Positions 23,371 to 31,704 of a stretch of 64,000 nt of DNA are shown here, in pieces; the first letter of the stretch is position 1; each line of letters starts with the position of its first letter. The notes below the pieces were generated by a model that ran no database searches, had not been told where the DNA came from, and saw only the letters and a program-made list of their open reading frames with translations. The DNA is from an uncultured beta proteobacterium. Lineage in GTDB: Bacteria; Pseudomonadota; Gammaproteobacteria; Burkholderiales; Burkholderiaceae_C. Where the stretch lies: the NCBI GenBank assembly GCA_903844215.1, contig CAIMSP010000012.1:1-64000 (forward strand), read 5' to 3'. The position numbers and the translations under genes were made by a program.

Positions 23371-25916
23371 CGGATGCGCAGGGGCTGACTTCGGCGCAGG
23401 CCGCAGCGCGCCTGCGCCAGGACGGCCCGAACGCGCTCCCCACAGGCGAGCAGCGCACGCTGCTGGCGATTCTCTGGGAGACCGCGCAGGACCCGATGTT
23501 TGCCTTGTTGCTGACCGCCGGCGCGCTGTATCTGCTGCTGGGAGACTGGCAGGAGGGCATGGCGCTGCTGGTGTTTGTGCTGGTGGTGTTGGCACTGACG
23601 CTGTTCCAGGAAGGGCGCACCGAGCGCGCCCTTGCAGCGCTGCGCGATTTGAGCAGCCCGCGCGCCCTGGTGCTGCGCGACGGGAAGTTGGCGCGCATTG
23701 CCGGCGCCGAGGTGGTGGTGGGTGACATCATCGCCTTGGCCGAGGGCGATCGGATTTGCGCCGATGGGCTGCTGCTGTCGGAGACTGGGCTGCAGGTGGA
23801 CGAGTCGCTGCTCACCGGCGAGGCGCTGCCGGTGCGCAAGTCCGCTGGCCCAGCGCCCAGCGCCGGCGCGCCCCCCGGCGGCGAGGACCTTGCCCTTGTC
23901 TATTCGGGAACCATGGTGAGCCAGGGTCAGGGCCTGGCCCGCGTCACGGCCACCGGCGCGCGCAGCCAGATCGGCGGCATCGGTGCCGCGCTGCAGACGC
24001 TGCAGTTGGAGAAGTCGCCGCTGAAGGCCTTGACGGCGCAGTTGGTGCGCCGCTTGGCCTGGATCGCATTGCTCATGAGTCTGGCCCTGGTGCTGGCCTA
24101 TGGCTGGATGCGCGGCGATTGGACGCAGGCCTGGCTGGCCGGCATTGCGCTGGCCATGTCCATGCTGCCGCAGGAGTTCACCGTGGTGCTGACGGTGCTG
24201 CCGGCCCTGGGTGCGCTGCGCCTGTCGCGCGAGCAGGTGCTGACCCGGCGCATCGCGGCCATTGAAACGCTGGGCGCGACCTCGGTCCTGTGCGTGGACA
24301 AGACCGGCACACTGACGCACAACCGCATGACCGTGAGCCAGCTCTACGTCGATGGCCAGCACTGGAGCGTGGACGAGGCGCTGGCCGATGCGCTGCCCGA
24401 GGACTTCCACACGCTGGTGGAGTTTTCCATTCTGGCCAGCGCGAGCGATCCCTTTGATGCGATGGAGCAGGCCTTTCACCGTCTGGGCCAGCACTTTCTG
24501 GCCGACACCGAGCACCTGCACCGGGACTGGAAGCTGGTGCATGAATATGGGCTGACGAACCAGCTGCGCGCCATGTCGCATGTCTGGCGCGCCATGGACG
24601 GCGCCGAACACGAGGTCGCCGCCAAGGGCGCGCCCGAGGCCATCATGGACCTGTGTCATCTGGACGAAGCGGCGCAGCAGCGCGTGAGTGCCGCCGCCGA
24701 GCAGATGGCGCAGTGTGGCCTGCGCGTGCTGGGCGTGGCCCGGGCGCGTTTTGTCGGCGACGACTGGCCGGCGATCGAGCACGATTTCGAGTTCGAATTC
24801 ATCGGCCTGCTCGGGCTGGCCGACCCGCTGCGCGCGGAGATTCCTCAGGCCGTGCGCGAGTGCCAACAGGCGGGTATTCGCGTGCTCATGATCACCGGCG
24901 ACTACCCGGCCACAGCGCAGGCAATTGCGCGCCAGGCGCAACTCGCCGCCGACCAGGTGCTCAGCGGCGACGAGCTCGACGCGCTGAGCGACAGCGCGCT
25001 GCGCCAGCGGCTGAAGACCGCGAGTGTGTGCGCGCGCATCGCGCCCCAGCAGAAGCTGCGCATCGTGCAGGCGCTCAAGGCCGACGGCGCGATCGTCGCC
25101 ATGACCGGTGACGGCGTGAACGACGCGCCGGCCCTGAAGGCCGCGCATGTGGGCGTGGCCATGGGGGGCCGGGGCACCGACGTGGCGCGCGAGGCGGCCT
25201 CGCTGGTGCTGCTGGATGACAACTTCGCTTCGATCGTGCGCGCCGTGCGCCTGGGGCGGCGCATTTATGACAACCTGCGCAAGTCCATGGCCTACATCAT
25301 GGCCGTGCACCTGCCCATCGCCGGCGCGGCGCTGGTGCCGGTGCTGCTGGGCTGGCCGGTGCTGCTGTACCCGATCCACATCGCGTTCCTGGAGCTCATC
25401 ATCGACCCGGCCTGCTCCATGGTGTTCGAGGGCGAGCCGCCTGAGGACGACGTCATGCTGCGCCCGCCGCGCGACCCCAAGACGCCGTTGTTTGCCGGGC
25501 GCTCGCTCTGGCTGGCGCTGCTGCAGGGTCTGGGGGTGTTGGTGCTGCTGCTGCTCGCCACCGCCTGGGCCCGCACCCGCATGGACGAGCCGCAGTGGCG
25601 CGCCTTTGGCTTCACGCTCTTGGTGCTGGGCAATCTGGGCCTGATGTTGGGCAACCTGTCGCAGCGCGGGTTCAATCCGGCCACCCGGCCCACGCGAAAT
25701 TGGGCGTTGTGGCTGGTCGGCGCAGCGGCACTCGGGCTGCTGCTGCTGAGCTTGTATCAGCCCTGGCTGGCGGGCCTGTTTCGCTTTGGTGCTTTGTCAG
25801 CGCCGGATCTGGCGCTGGCCGCCGCGCTGGGTCTGGGGTCGGGGCTGGTGGTGCAGGGGTTCAAGGCTTGGCGCCAAGACGCAGGCCAAAGGCCTCCACC
25901 TGAGCCCAGTCGGTGA
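23340..25916 (+). CDS. P2-like cation-transporting P-type ATPase, substrate uncertain
   Basis: An 858-residue P-type ATPase. Its start ATG 23340 follows GCAGGGAGC and lies inside the end of the preceding gene. An N-terminal cation-ATPase domain is followed by DESLLTGEALPV, the phosphorylation site CVDKTGTLTHNRMT, KGAPEAIMDLC, and the hinge MTGDGVNDAPALK. The M4 motif reads SMLPQEFTVVL where the family normally has PEEFP, so the usual cation-binding acidic residue is Gln. Specificity is therefore unclear; Ca or Mg/Mn transport is conceivable. It differs strongly from the neighbour upstream, so this is a pairing of two families rather than a duplication. Its 3' end overlaps hemG antisense by 56 bases. 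Confidence 0.8.
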   Translation: MVLPTADQALTDAQGLTSAQAAARLRQDGPNALPTGEQRTLLAILWETAQDPMFALLLTAGALYLLLGDWQEGMALLVFVLVVLALTLFQEGRTERALAALRDLSSPRALVLRDGKLARIAGAEVVVGDIIALAEGDRICADGLLLSETGLQVDESLLTGEALPVRKSAGPAPSAGAPPGGEDLALVYSGTMVSQGQGLARVTATGARSQIGGIGAALQTLQLEKSPLKALTAQLVRRLAWIALLMSLALVLAYGWMRGDWTQAWLAGIALAMSMLPQEFTVVLTVLPALGALRLSREQVLTRRIAAIETLGATSVLCVDKTGTLTHNRMTVSQLYVDGQHWSVDEALADALPEDFHTLVEFSILASASDPFDAMEQAFHRLGQHFLADTEHLHRDWKLVHEYGLTNQLRAMSHVWRAMDGAEHEVAAKGAPEAIMDLCHLDEAAQQRVSAAAEQMAQCGLRVLGVARARFVGDDWPAIEHDFEFEFIGLLGLADPLRAEIPQAVRECQQAGIRVLMITGDYPATAQAIARQAQLAADQVLSGDELDALSDSALRQRLKTASVCARIAPQQKLRIVQALKADGAIVAMTGDGVNDAPALKAAHVGVAMGGRGTDVAREAASLVLLDDNFASIVRAVRLGRRIYDNLRKSMAYIMAVHLPIAGAALVPVLLGWPVLLYPIHIAFLELIIDPACSMVFEGEPPEDDVMLRPPRDPKTPLFAGRSLWLALLQGLGVLVLLLLATAWARTRMDEPQWRAFGFTLLVLGNLGLMLGNLSQRGFNPATRPTRNWALWLVGAAALGLLLLSLYQPWLAGLFRFGALSAPDLALAAALGLGSGLVVQGFKAWRQDAGQRPPPEPSR

Positions 25917-26391
25917 AGTCGATCACCGCTTTCGGGTCGGTCGGGCCATCGGTCATGCGCATGATGAGGCGAATCATGAAGCGGTCGAAAAAGCCGTAGC
26001 GCGGGTAGTCCAGCTTGCCGGCGAAGACTTCCAGCAGCTGGGGCTTCCAGCGGATCTGGCGCAGGAACTTGATGAGGTAGGGATTGGTTTCGGGCCGGTT
26101 CTTTTGCGGCTTGCGCGCCACGATGTTGACGCTGAAGAAGGCATTCGCCTTGCGTTCCAGCAGCGCCTGGTGGCGCTCGATGAATTGCGCCACCTGGGGC
26201 TGATGGTGGCCGTAGCGGATGCTGGCGCCAAGCACGATGCTGTCGAAAGCCTCCAGGTCCAGCGCGCCGACTTGGGCCAGCGGCAGCACGGTGGCGACAT
26301 GGCCTTGGCGCTGCGCCACCTGACTCAGGCGCTGGCAGATCTCCAGCGTGTGACCGTCGGTGCTGGAGTAGGCGATCAGGATGGTGCTCAT
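25861..26391 (-). CDS. hemG: Flavodoxin-fold protoporphyrinogen IX dehydrogenase
   Basis: A 176-residue flavodoxin-like protein. The N-terminal MSTILIAYSSTDGHT is an FMN-binding loop. The C-terminal LDYPRYGFFDRFMIRLIM and MTDGPTDP are diagnostic of HemG, which oxidises protoporphyrinogen IX to protoporphyrin IX using quinones. The length is standard. It is convergent with the P-type ATPase and overlaps it by 56 bases, so each stop lies within the other coding region. The SEC-C gene lies 16 bases upstream on the same strand. Confidence 0.9.
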   Translation of the reverse strand: MSTILIAYSSTDGHTLEICQRLSQVAQRQGHVATVLPLAQVGALDLEAFDSIVLGASIRYGHHQPQVAQFIERHQALLERKANAFFSVNIVARKPQKNRPETNPYLIKFLRQIRWKPQLLEVFAGKLDYPRYGFFDRFMIRLIMRMTDGPTDPKAVIDFTDWAQVEAFGLRLGAKP

Positions 26392-26407
26392 GTCTGGGCC
26401 TCAGGGT

Positions 26408-27217
<810 letters not shown>

Positions 27218-27226
27218 GGGCTTCTT

Positions 27227-28198
27227 TCAGTCAACGCGTGCGCCGGAGGCTTTCACGACTTTTTCGTACTTCGTCAGTTCGCTCTTCATGAAGGCGCCAA
27301 ACTGTTCGGGCGTGCTCGGCACGGGTTCGGCCATGAGCGTGGCAAAGCGGGTCTTGGTTTCGGGCGCATTCAGTGCCGCCACAAACGCCTGGTTCAGTTT
27401 TTGCACCACGGCTTTGGGTGTGGCCGCCGGCACGACCAGGCCCCACCAGGTATCGACCTCAAAGCCCTTGAGCGTCTCCGCCACGGTGGGCACGTCGGGC
27501 AGCAAGGCGCTGCGCTGTGCCGTTGTGACGGCCAGTGCCTTGAGTTTGCCGGACTTGATGTTGGCCGAGGCCGTGGCCAGGTTGTCGAAGTTGAAATCCA
27601 CCTGGGCGCCCAGCAGCGCCAGTTGTGCCGGGCTGCCGCCGTTGTAGGGAATGTGCACGGCAAATATCCCGGCCTGCGCCTTGAACATCTCGCCCGCAAG
27701 GTGCCCGGCGCTGCCGTTGCCGCCGCTGCCGTAGTTGAGCTTGGCCGGGTGCGCCTTGGCGTAAGCGATCAGCTCGGCCAGCGTATGGATCTTGAGTTCG
27801 CGCGCCGTGTTGGCGTTCATCACCAGCACGTTGGGCACGCGCAGCATCTGCGTGACGGGCGCAAAGTCGGTGGCGGCGTTGAACGGCATCCGGGCATAGA
27901 GCCAGGGGTTGATGGCGTGCGTGGCCACGGCAGCGATGCCGATGGTGTAGCCGTCGGGCGCGGCTTTGGCCACCAGGTCCACGCCAATGTTGCCGCCGCC
28001 ACCGGGTTTGTTTTCAACGATCACCGTCCCAAGTGTGTCCTTGACGCGCTCGGCCAGCATGCGCGCCGTGGCGTCGATCGGCCCACCGGCGCCATAGGGG
28101 ACGACAATGCGGATGGTTTTCCCCGAAGGCGCGGTTTGCGCGCTGGCCAGCGTGGAGCTCAGTGCCAGCAGGCACAGCAGGTAGTGGATGGTTTTCAT
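27227..28198 (-). CDS. Bug-type (TctC) tripartite tricarboxylate-transport binding protein
   Basis: A 323-residue periplasmic protein. The signal peptide reads MKTIHYLLCLLALSSTLASAQ. The family signatures follow: IRIVVPYGAGGPIDATARM, VENKPGGGGNIGVDLVAKAAPDGYTIG, and INPWLYARMPF. Bug proteins capture small organic acids or amino acids for TctAB-type transporters. No tctA or tctB gene is adjacent, which is usual for this expanded family in Burkholderiales. The ligand cannot be inferred. Confidence 0.92.
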   Translation of the reverse strand: MKTIHYLLCLLALSSTLASAQTAPSGKTIRIVVPYGAGGPIDATARMLAERVKDTLGTVIVENKPGGGGNIGVDLVAKAAPDGYTIGIAAVATHAINPWLYARMPFNAATDFAPVTQMLRVPNVLVMNANTARELKIHTLAELIAYAKAHPAKLNYGSGGNGSAGHLAGEMFKAQAGIFAVHIPYNGGSPAQLALLGAQVDFNFDNLATASANIKSGKLKALAVTTAQRSALLPDVPTVAETLKGFEVDTWWGLVVPAATPKAVVQKLNQAFVAALNAPETKTRFATLMAEPVPSTPEQFGAFMKSELTKYEKVVKASGARVD

Positions 28199-28516
28199 GA
28201 AGCTCGATTGTGCCGGTAATGAACGTGGCTGCGAAGTCGGAGATCGACGAAATCAGCTTGGCGTCGAGCACAACAACAAGCGGCAAAGGCTTTGGACCTT
28301 GGCGGCTTGTTTGGTGGTCGGTGCCGGAACCGAACCGGCACGCCTTGCCGCGGGGGATTTTCTTACCCCTTGGGCTTTCGCCGCCCCGCCAATGAGGGTT
28401 CGTGGTCGGGCGCAGGCCTTCACTATCGATTTGCGGCTTCAGCTGCCCGCCGTCTGCTCGGTCCACCTTCCCTCAACCGAGGTAATCACGGGCAGAAGGA
28501 TGTCCTCTCATTTTTG
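28199..28516. other. Intergenic stretch downstream of the ribbon-helix-helix gene
   Basis: About 318 bases with no supported gene. It holds the 3'-half tRNA-Leu remnant at 28323-28361. Immediately after the antitoxin stop, a minus-strand ATG at 28511 opens a frame of only 12 codons before TGA at 28473-28475; this may be all that remains of a coupled toxin gene. A longer minus-strand frame here overlaps the Bug gene and has no family similarity. Confidence 0.5.
28323..28361 (-). pseudogene. 3'-half remnant of tRNA-Leu
   Basis: Thirty-seven of 39 bases match the intact tRNA-Leu(CAA) at 28976-29014. The match covers the T arm, the variable arm and the 3' side of the anticodon stem, and stops at the run of T marking the anticodon loop. 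The acceptor 3' strand is degraded, so no functional tRNA could form. See the 5'-half remnant at 29291-29328. Confidence 0.8.
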
Positions 28517-28774
28517 TCAAAGCTCGCCCTGCGAGTACCCAGTTTCCCGTTGATGACGAATGCGTGCCACAAGAAATGCGGTCATCGAGTCGCGCGTAAA
28601 CGCTTCACGCAGACGTGTGCGACGGACCGAATCGGCCAGGGTCTGCACCATGAATGCGTGCAGGCTCACGCCCGCATTCTGGGCGTCAGCCTCAAGTTGC
28701 GTTTTGAGCGCTGCGGGCAACTTCAAGCTGGTAGGTTGACTTTTGATGCTGGTGGAGTGCACTTCTTGCGCCAA
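28517..28774 (-). CDS. Orphan ribbon-helix-helix antitoxin-like protein
   Basis: An 85-residue protein. The N-terminal beta strand and helix pair (TSLKLPAALKTQLEADAQ followed by AGVSLHAFMVQTLADSV) is typical of MetJ/Arc/CopG ribbon-helix-helix repressors. The remaining charged tail would bind a toxin. The frame opens with TTG 28774; GTG 28762, after AAGAAG, is an equally good start. A 9-bp inverted repeat just upstream fits self-repression. No toxin ORF follows, so it is an orphan or a decayed toxin-antitoxin system. It lies between two tRNA-Leu fragments. Confidence 0.65.
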   Translation of the reverse strand: MAQEVHSTSIKSQPTSLKLPAALKTQLEADAQNAGVSLHAFMVQTLADSVRRTRLREAFTRDSMTAFLVARIRHQRETGYSQGEL

Positions 28775-28778
28775 TTCG

Positions 28779-28804
28779 AAAGGTAGTCAAAATTTACTAC
28801 CTTT
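28779..28804 (-). promoter_or_regulatory. Inverted-repeat operator of the ribbon-helix-helix gene
   Basis: AAAGGTAGT at 28779-28787 and ACTACCTTT at 28796-28804 form a perfect 9-bp inverted repeat with an AT-rich 8-base spacer, 5 bases upstream of the antitoxin-like frame. Ribbon-helix-helix repressors commonly bind such sites in their own promoters. The AT-rich spacer could include the promoter -10 region. Confidence 0.65.
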
Positions 28805-28926
28805 GAAATTCGATGCAGGTGGCGGCTTCCAAAGCGACGTTCAATGCGCGCGCGCTAAAACCGGGACGTTGCCACGACCACGACCGTGAACGCGTGAAAG
28901 CGTTCGACAGCGGCAGCGCTGCAGGC

Positions 28927-28960
28927 AAAAAAATAGGCCCTTCCATCGCTGGAAGGGCCT
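28927..28960 (-). terminator. Intrinsic terminator of tRNA-Leu(CAA)
   Basis: A perfect 10-bp stem (AGGCCCTTCC with GGAAGGGCCT), loop of six, followed on the minus strand by seven T after a short AT step. It begins four bases beyond the tRNA CCA end, so it terminates a monocistronic tRNA transcript. Confidence 0.9.
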
Positions 28961-28964
28961 GTGG

Positions 28965-29049
28965 TGGTGCCCGGGGCCGGAATCGAACCGGCACGCCTTG
29001 CGGCGGGGGATTTTGAGTCCCCTGCGTCTACCAATTTCACCACCCGGGC
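28965..29049 (-). tRNA. tRNA-Leu (anticodon CAA)
   Basis: An 85-base class II tRNA with encoded CCA. The acceptor stem GCCCGGG pairs with CCCGGGC. The anticodon stem GGGGA/TCCCC encloses the loop CTCAAAA, giving anticodon CAA for UUG codons. A long variable arm (GCCGCAAGGCG region) and the T loop GTTCGATTC are intact. A perfect terminator follows. Flanking half-copies of the same tRNA lie on both sides. Confidence 0.95.
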
Positions 29050-29290
29050 TTTGAATTCTCTGGATTGCTCCAGAATCTTCTGTTTGACCGTGGTTGATCT
29101 TCCATCGCGCCGCAGGCTCAACAGGTCAGATCAACCTCTTAATTTTACTTGCTGTGCCTTGGCTTTTCGCCGTGGCTGCTATTTCACTCCTGGGTCCCAA
29201 CAAGCCCCCTTGGGCGTTGTTTGACCAGTCGCTGCAAATGCTTACCTGGCCTGGTGTCAACGGACTTCAAAAAAAGCTAGACACGCCTCC

Positions 29291-29328
29291 TTTTGAGTCC
29301 CCTGCTTCAATCAGTTTCACCAACCCGG
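29291..29328 (-). pseudogene. 5'-half remnant of tRNA-Leu
   Basis: Thirty-two of 38 bases match the intact tRNA-Leu(CAA) at 29011-29048: the anticodon 5' stem with TTTTGAGTCCCC, the D arm and part of the acceptor 5' strand. It starts exactly at the TTTT where the 3'-half remnant on the other side ends. No variable or T arm is attached. Confidence 0.75.
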
Positions 29329-29588
29329 CAGGGCGCAGAAGGCGTGAATTATCTCACAGTGAGAAATCAGCCCTGGGGGCGAATCAGACGGTCACCTTCG
29401 GCAGCGAGCCTTTGGCCCCCATTCACAAGGCGTTCCATCACCAGACCTTTGATCGGCCAAGCAGACCTTGTTCTGCAACGCCCGGGCCAGATCAGCGCTG
29501 GCGCGCAGATCAATTTCTTGCAATTAATTCACACATTGACAGCGTTTCTGCGGCATTTCCATGGAACGGTTTCGGCGGCGTATAAAGA

Positions 29589-29600
29589 ATTATCGATAAT
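29589..29600. promoter_or_regulatory. 12-bp palindrome upstream of the SecA-like gene
   Basis: ATTATCGATAAT is perfectly self-complementary and lies in an AT-rich pocket between a TTGACA (29536) and the SecA-like start. It could be an operator, but there is no second copy or known regulator to support that. Confidence 0.3.
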
Positions 29601-29719
29601 GGAACCGACAACACAATGAATGCGCTCAGGTGCACCCCGCGGCCTTGGCCGCATCAGCAACCCACCCCAGGCTGAGACATCAGCAGGGCCACAGACATGG
29701 CAACGACTGCGACTCGATC

Positions 29720-31657
29720 ATGAATGCCTTTGCCGAAAACCTGTGGCGCAGCCGCGCGCGCCCCGTTCCTGCGGCGCCTCAGGCGCTCCTGTCGGTGCCG
29801 CGTGGGCCACGGCGGCTCAAGGCCTTCGTCGCGTCGGTGGCCGCGCTGGACGACGAGTTCAGCCGCTTCACCCGCCCCGAGATCGCGCAGCGGCTGCTGC
29901 TGCTGCGCGCTCAAATGTCGCTGCAAGGTTTGAGCGAAGCGGCGCTGGTGCAGGCGTTCGCGCTGATTCGAGTCGTCGCCTGGACGCAACTGGGCGAGCG
30001 TCCCTTTGAGACCCAGTTGATGGCCGCGCGCGTCATGCTTGACGGGCAGTTGGCCGAAATGGCCACCGGAGAGGGCAAGACGCTGGCCGCTGGCATTTGC
30101 GCCGCCACCGCCGCACTCGCCGGGACGCCGGTGCACGTCATTACCGCGAATGATTATTTGGTGGCGCGTGATGCCACGGCGCTGCGACCCCTGTTCCGGG
30201 CGCTGGGGCTTAGCGTGGGGCACGTCGTGGCCGAACACGACCCGGCTGAGCGGCGGCGCGCCTACGACTGCGACATCACCTATTGCACGGCCAAGGAGCT
30301 GGTTTTTGACTATCTGCGCGACCGCGTCGGCTGCGGCGTGCGAACCTCGCAGCCGCAGCCGCGTGCGGCCGACTTCGATGGCAACGGCCTGCCGGCGCCG
30401 CACACGCTGCTGCGCGGACTGTGCATGGCCGTGGTGGACGAAGCCGACAGCGTGTTCATCGATGAAGCCCGCGTGCCCAAGATCTTGGCCACCGGCTGCG
30501 GGAACGTGGGTGAGCTCGATTACCACGGGCAGGCGCTGCAGTTGGCGAAACAGATGCGTTTTGGCGTTGACTTTCACCTCGATATCGAGCGCCGCAGAAG
30601 CCGCCTGACGGGTCGGGGTGCGAGCAAGCTGGAGTGGCTCAGCCAAGACCTGAACGAGGCCTGGGACAACCGCAGGCGGCGCGAAGAAACCGTCTGTCTG
30701 GCCCTGGTGGCCTGGCACCTGTATCAGTCCGAGCGCGATTACCTGGTGCACCAGGCGGCCGTCGTCATGCTGGATCAAGCCGGCGGACCTCAGGCGCCCG
30801 GTCGGGCCTGGTCACGCGGACTGCGCCAGTTGATCGAGCTCAAGGAAGGCTGCCAGCCCACGCAGCTGCAGGTCACGGCGGCGCAAATCACCCATCAGCG
30901 CTTCTTCGCCCGCTACCTGCGCCTGGGCGGAATGAGCGGCACGCTGCGCGAGGTCCGCTCCGAACTGGCGTCGGTGTATGCACTGCAGGTGGTCAAGATC
31001 CCCTTGCAGCGCCCGGCGCGCCGCCTGTTGCTGCCCACACGCTTGGTGCGCGACCGCCAGGCGCAATGGCGCGCGGCGACCGAATGCGCGCGCGAGCTCG
31101 TCGCCGAGGGGCGACCGGTGCTGATAGGCACCGACTCCGTCGCCGATTCGCAGAGCCTGTCGCGCGAGCTCACGCGCGCCGGTCTGGCGCACCAGGTGCT
31201 CAACGCCTGCCACGATCTGCGCGAGGCCCGGATCGTGGCCGAAGCCGGGCAGGCCGCGCGCATCACGGTGGCCACCAACATGGCCGGGCGCGGCACCGAC
31301 ATTGCGCTGGCAGAGGGCGTGGCCGAACGCGGTGGCCTGCACGTGATCTGCTGCCAGCACAACGCCTCGAGCCGAATCGATCGGCAGTTGATTGGCCGCT
31401 GTGCGCGCCAGGGTGATCCGGGCAGCGCGCAGACGCTGGTGAGGCTGAGCAAGCCACCGATTGCACGTCATTTTTCGGCGTGGTTTTTGCGCTGCGTCGC
31501 GAGTCTGGATGGCCTGAGCCCGCAGTGGCTGGTGGCGCTGGTGCAGCGCCTGCCGCAGCGCTTGCAAGAGCGCCGCCAGCGCGCCCAGCGCCAGGCCGTG
31601 CAGCAGCAGGACGAACGCGTCGAGCGCGAGCTGTGGGCCGGTGTGGGTGCGCAGTGA
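29720..31657 (+). CDS. Short SecA-like ATPase lacking most C-terminal domains
   Basis: A 645-residue paralogue of the SecA motor. Present: Walker A in MATGEGKTLAAG near residue 115, the DYLRD segment as ELVFDYLRDRVG, DEAD-type VVDEADSVFIDEARVP (SecA has DEVDSILIDEARTP), a preprotein cross-linking region, PGRAWSRGLRQLIELKEG matching the SecA WSDGLHQAIEAKEG, GGMSGT, AGRGTDIALAEG, and RIDRQLIGRCARQGDPGS. After this only about 80 residues remain, Arg/Gln-rich, so the helical wing and scaffold and the SEC-C tail are mostly absent (normal SecA is about 900). ATG 29720 begins the conserved part; the frame upstream is non-coding. The gene stands alone, before cysM. Translocation of a dedicated substrate is an inference. 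Confidence 0.8.
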   Translation: MNAFAENLWRSRARPVPAAPQALLSVPRGPRRLKAFVASVAALDDEFSRFTRPEIAQRLLLLRAQMSLQGLSEAALVQAFALIRVVAWTQLGERPFETQLMAARVMLDGQLAEMATGEGKTLAAGICAATAALAGTPVHVITANDYLVARDATALRPLFRALGLSVGHVVAEHDPAERRRAYDCDITYCTAKELVFDYLRDRVGCGVRTSQPQPRAADFDGNGLPAPHTLLRGLCMAVVDEADSVFIDEARVPKILATGCGNVGELDYHGQALQLAKQMRFGVDFHLDIERRRSRLTGRGASKLEWLSQDLNEAWDNRRRREETVCLALVAWHLYQSERDYLVHQAAVVMLDQAGGPQAPGRAWSRGLRQLIELKEGCQPTQLQVTAAQITHQRFFARYLRLGGMSGTLREVRSELASVYALQVVKIPLQRPARRLLLPTRLVRDRQAQWRAATECARELVAEGRPVLIGTDSVADSQSLSRELTRAGLAHQVLNACHDLREARIVAEAGQAARITVATNMAGRGTDIALAEGVAERGGLHVICCQHNASSRIDRQLIGRCARQGDPGSAQTLVRLSKPPIARHFSAWFLRCVASLDGLSPQWLVALVQRLPQRLQERRQRAQRQAVQQQDERVERELWAGVGAQ

Positions 31658-31704
31658 TGCCCCGCGTCTTGCCTGAGCTGTGAACTGTGGCACAGTCAAG
31701 GGCT

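Larger units (their letters stand above)
29050..29719. other. Non-coding stretch upstream of the SecA-like gene
   Basis: About 670 bases without a supported gene and visibly richer in A and T than its surroundings in parts. It contains the 5'-half tRNA-Leu remnant (29291-29328). TTGACA at 29536-29541 is a perfect -35 hexamer on the plus strand, but no convincing -10 sits 16-18 bases later. A 12-bp perfect palindrome ATTATCGATAAT lies at 29589-29600, about 120 bases before the SecA-like start. The short frames here have no family similarity. Confidence 0.6.

Noticed and set aside
28014-28466. A minus-strand frame after the ribbon-helix-helix gene as a possible toxin
   Set aside because: It overlaps the Bug gene in another frame, does not follow the antitoxin stop closely and shows no toxin family pattern.
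29630-29719. Upstream extension of the SecA-like protein
   Set aside because: The extra 30 residues lack SecA similarity, and ATG 29720 begins the conserved sequence.
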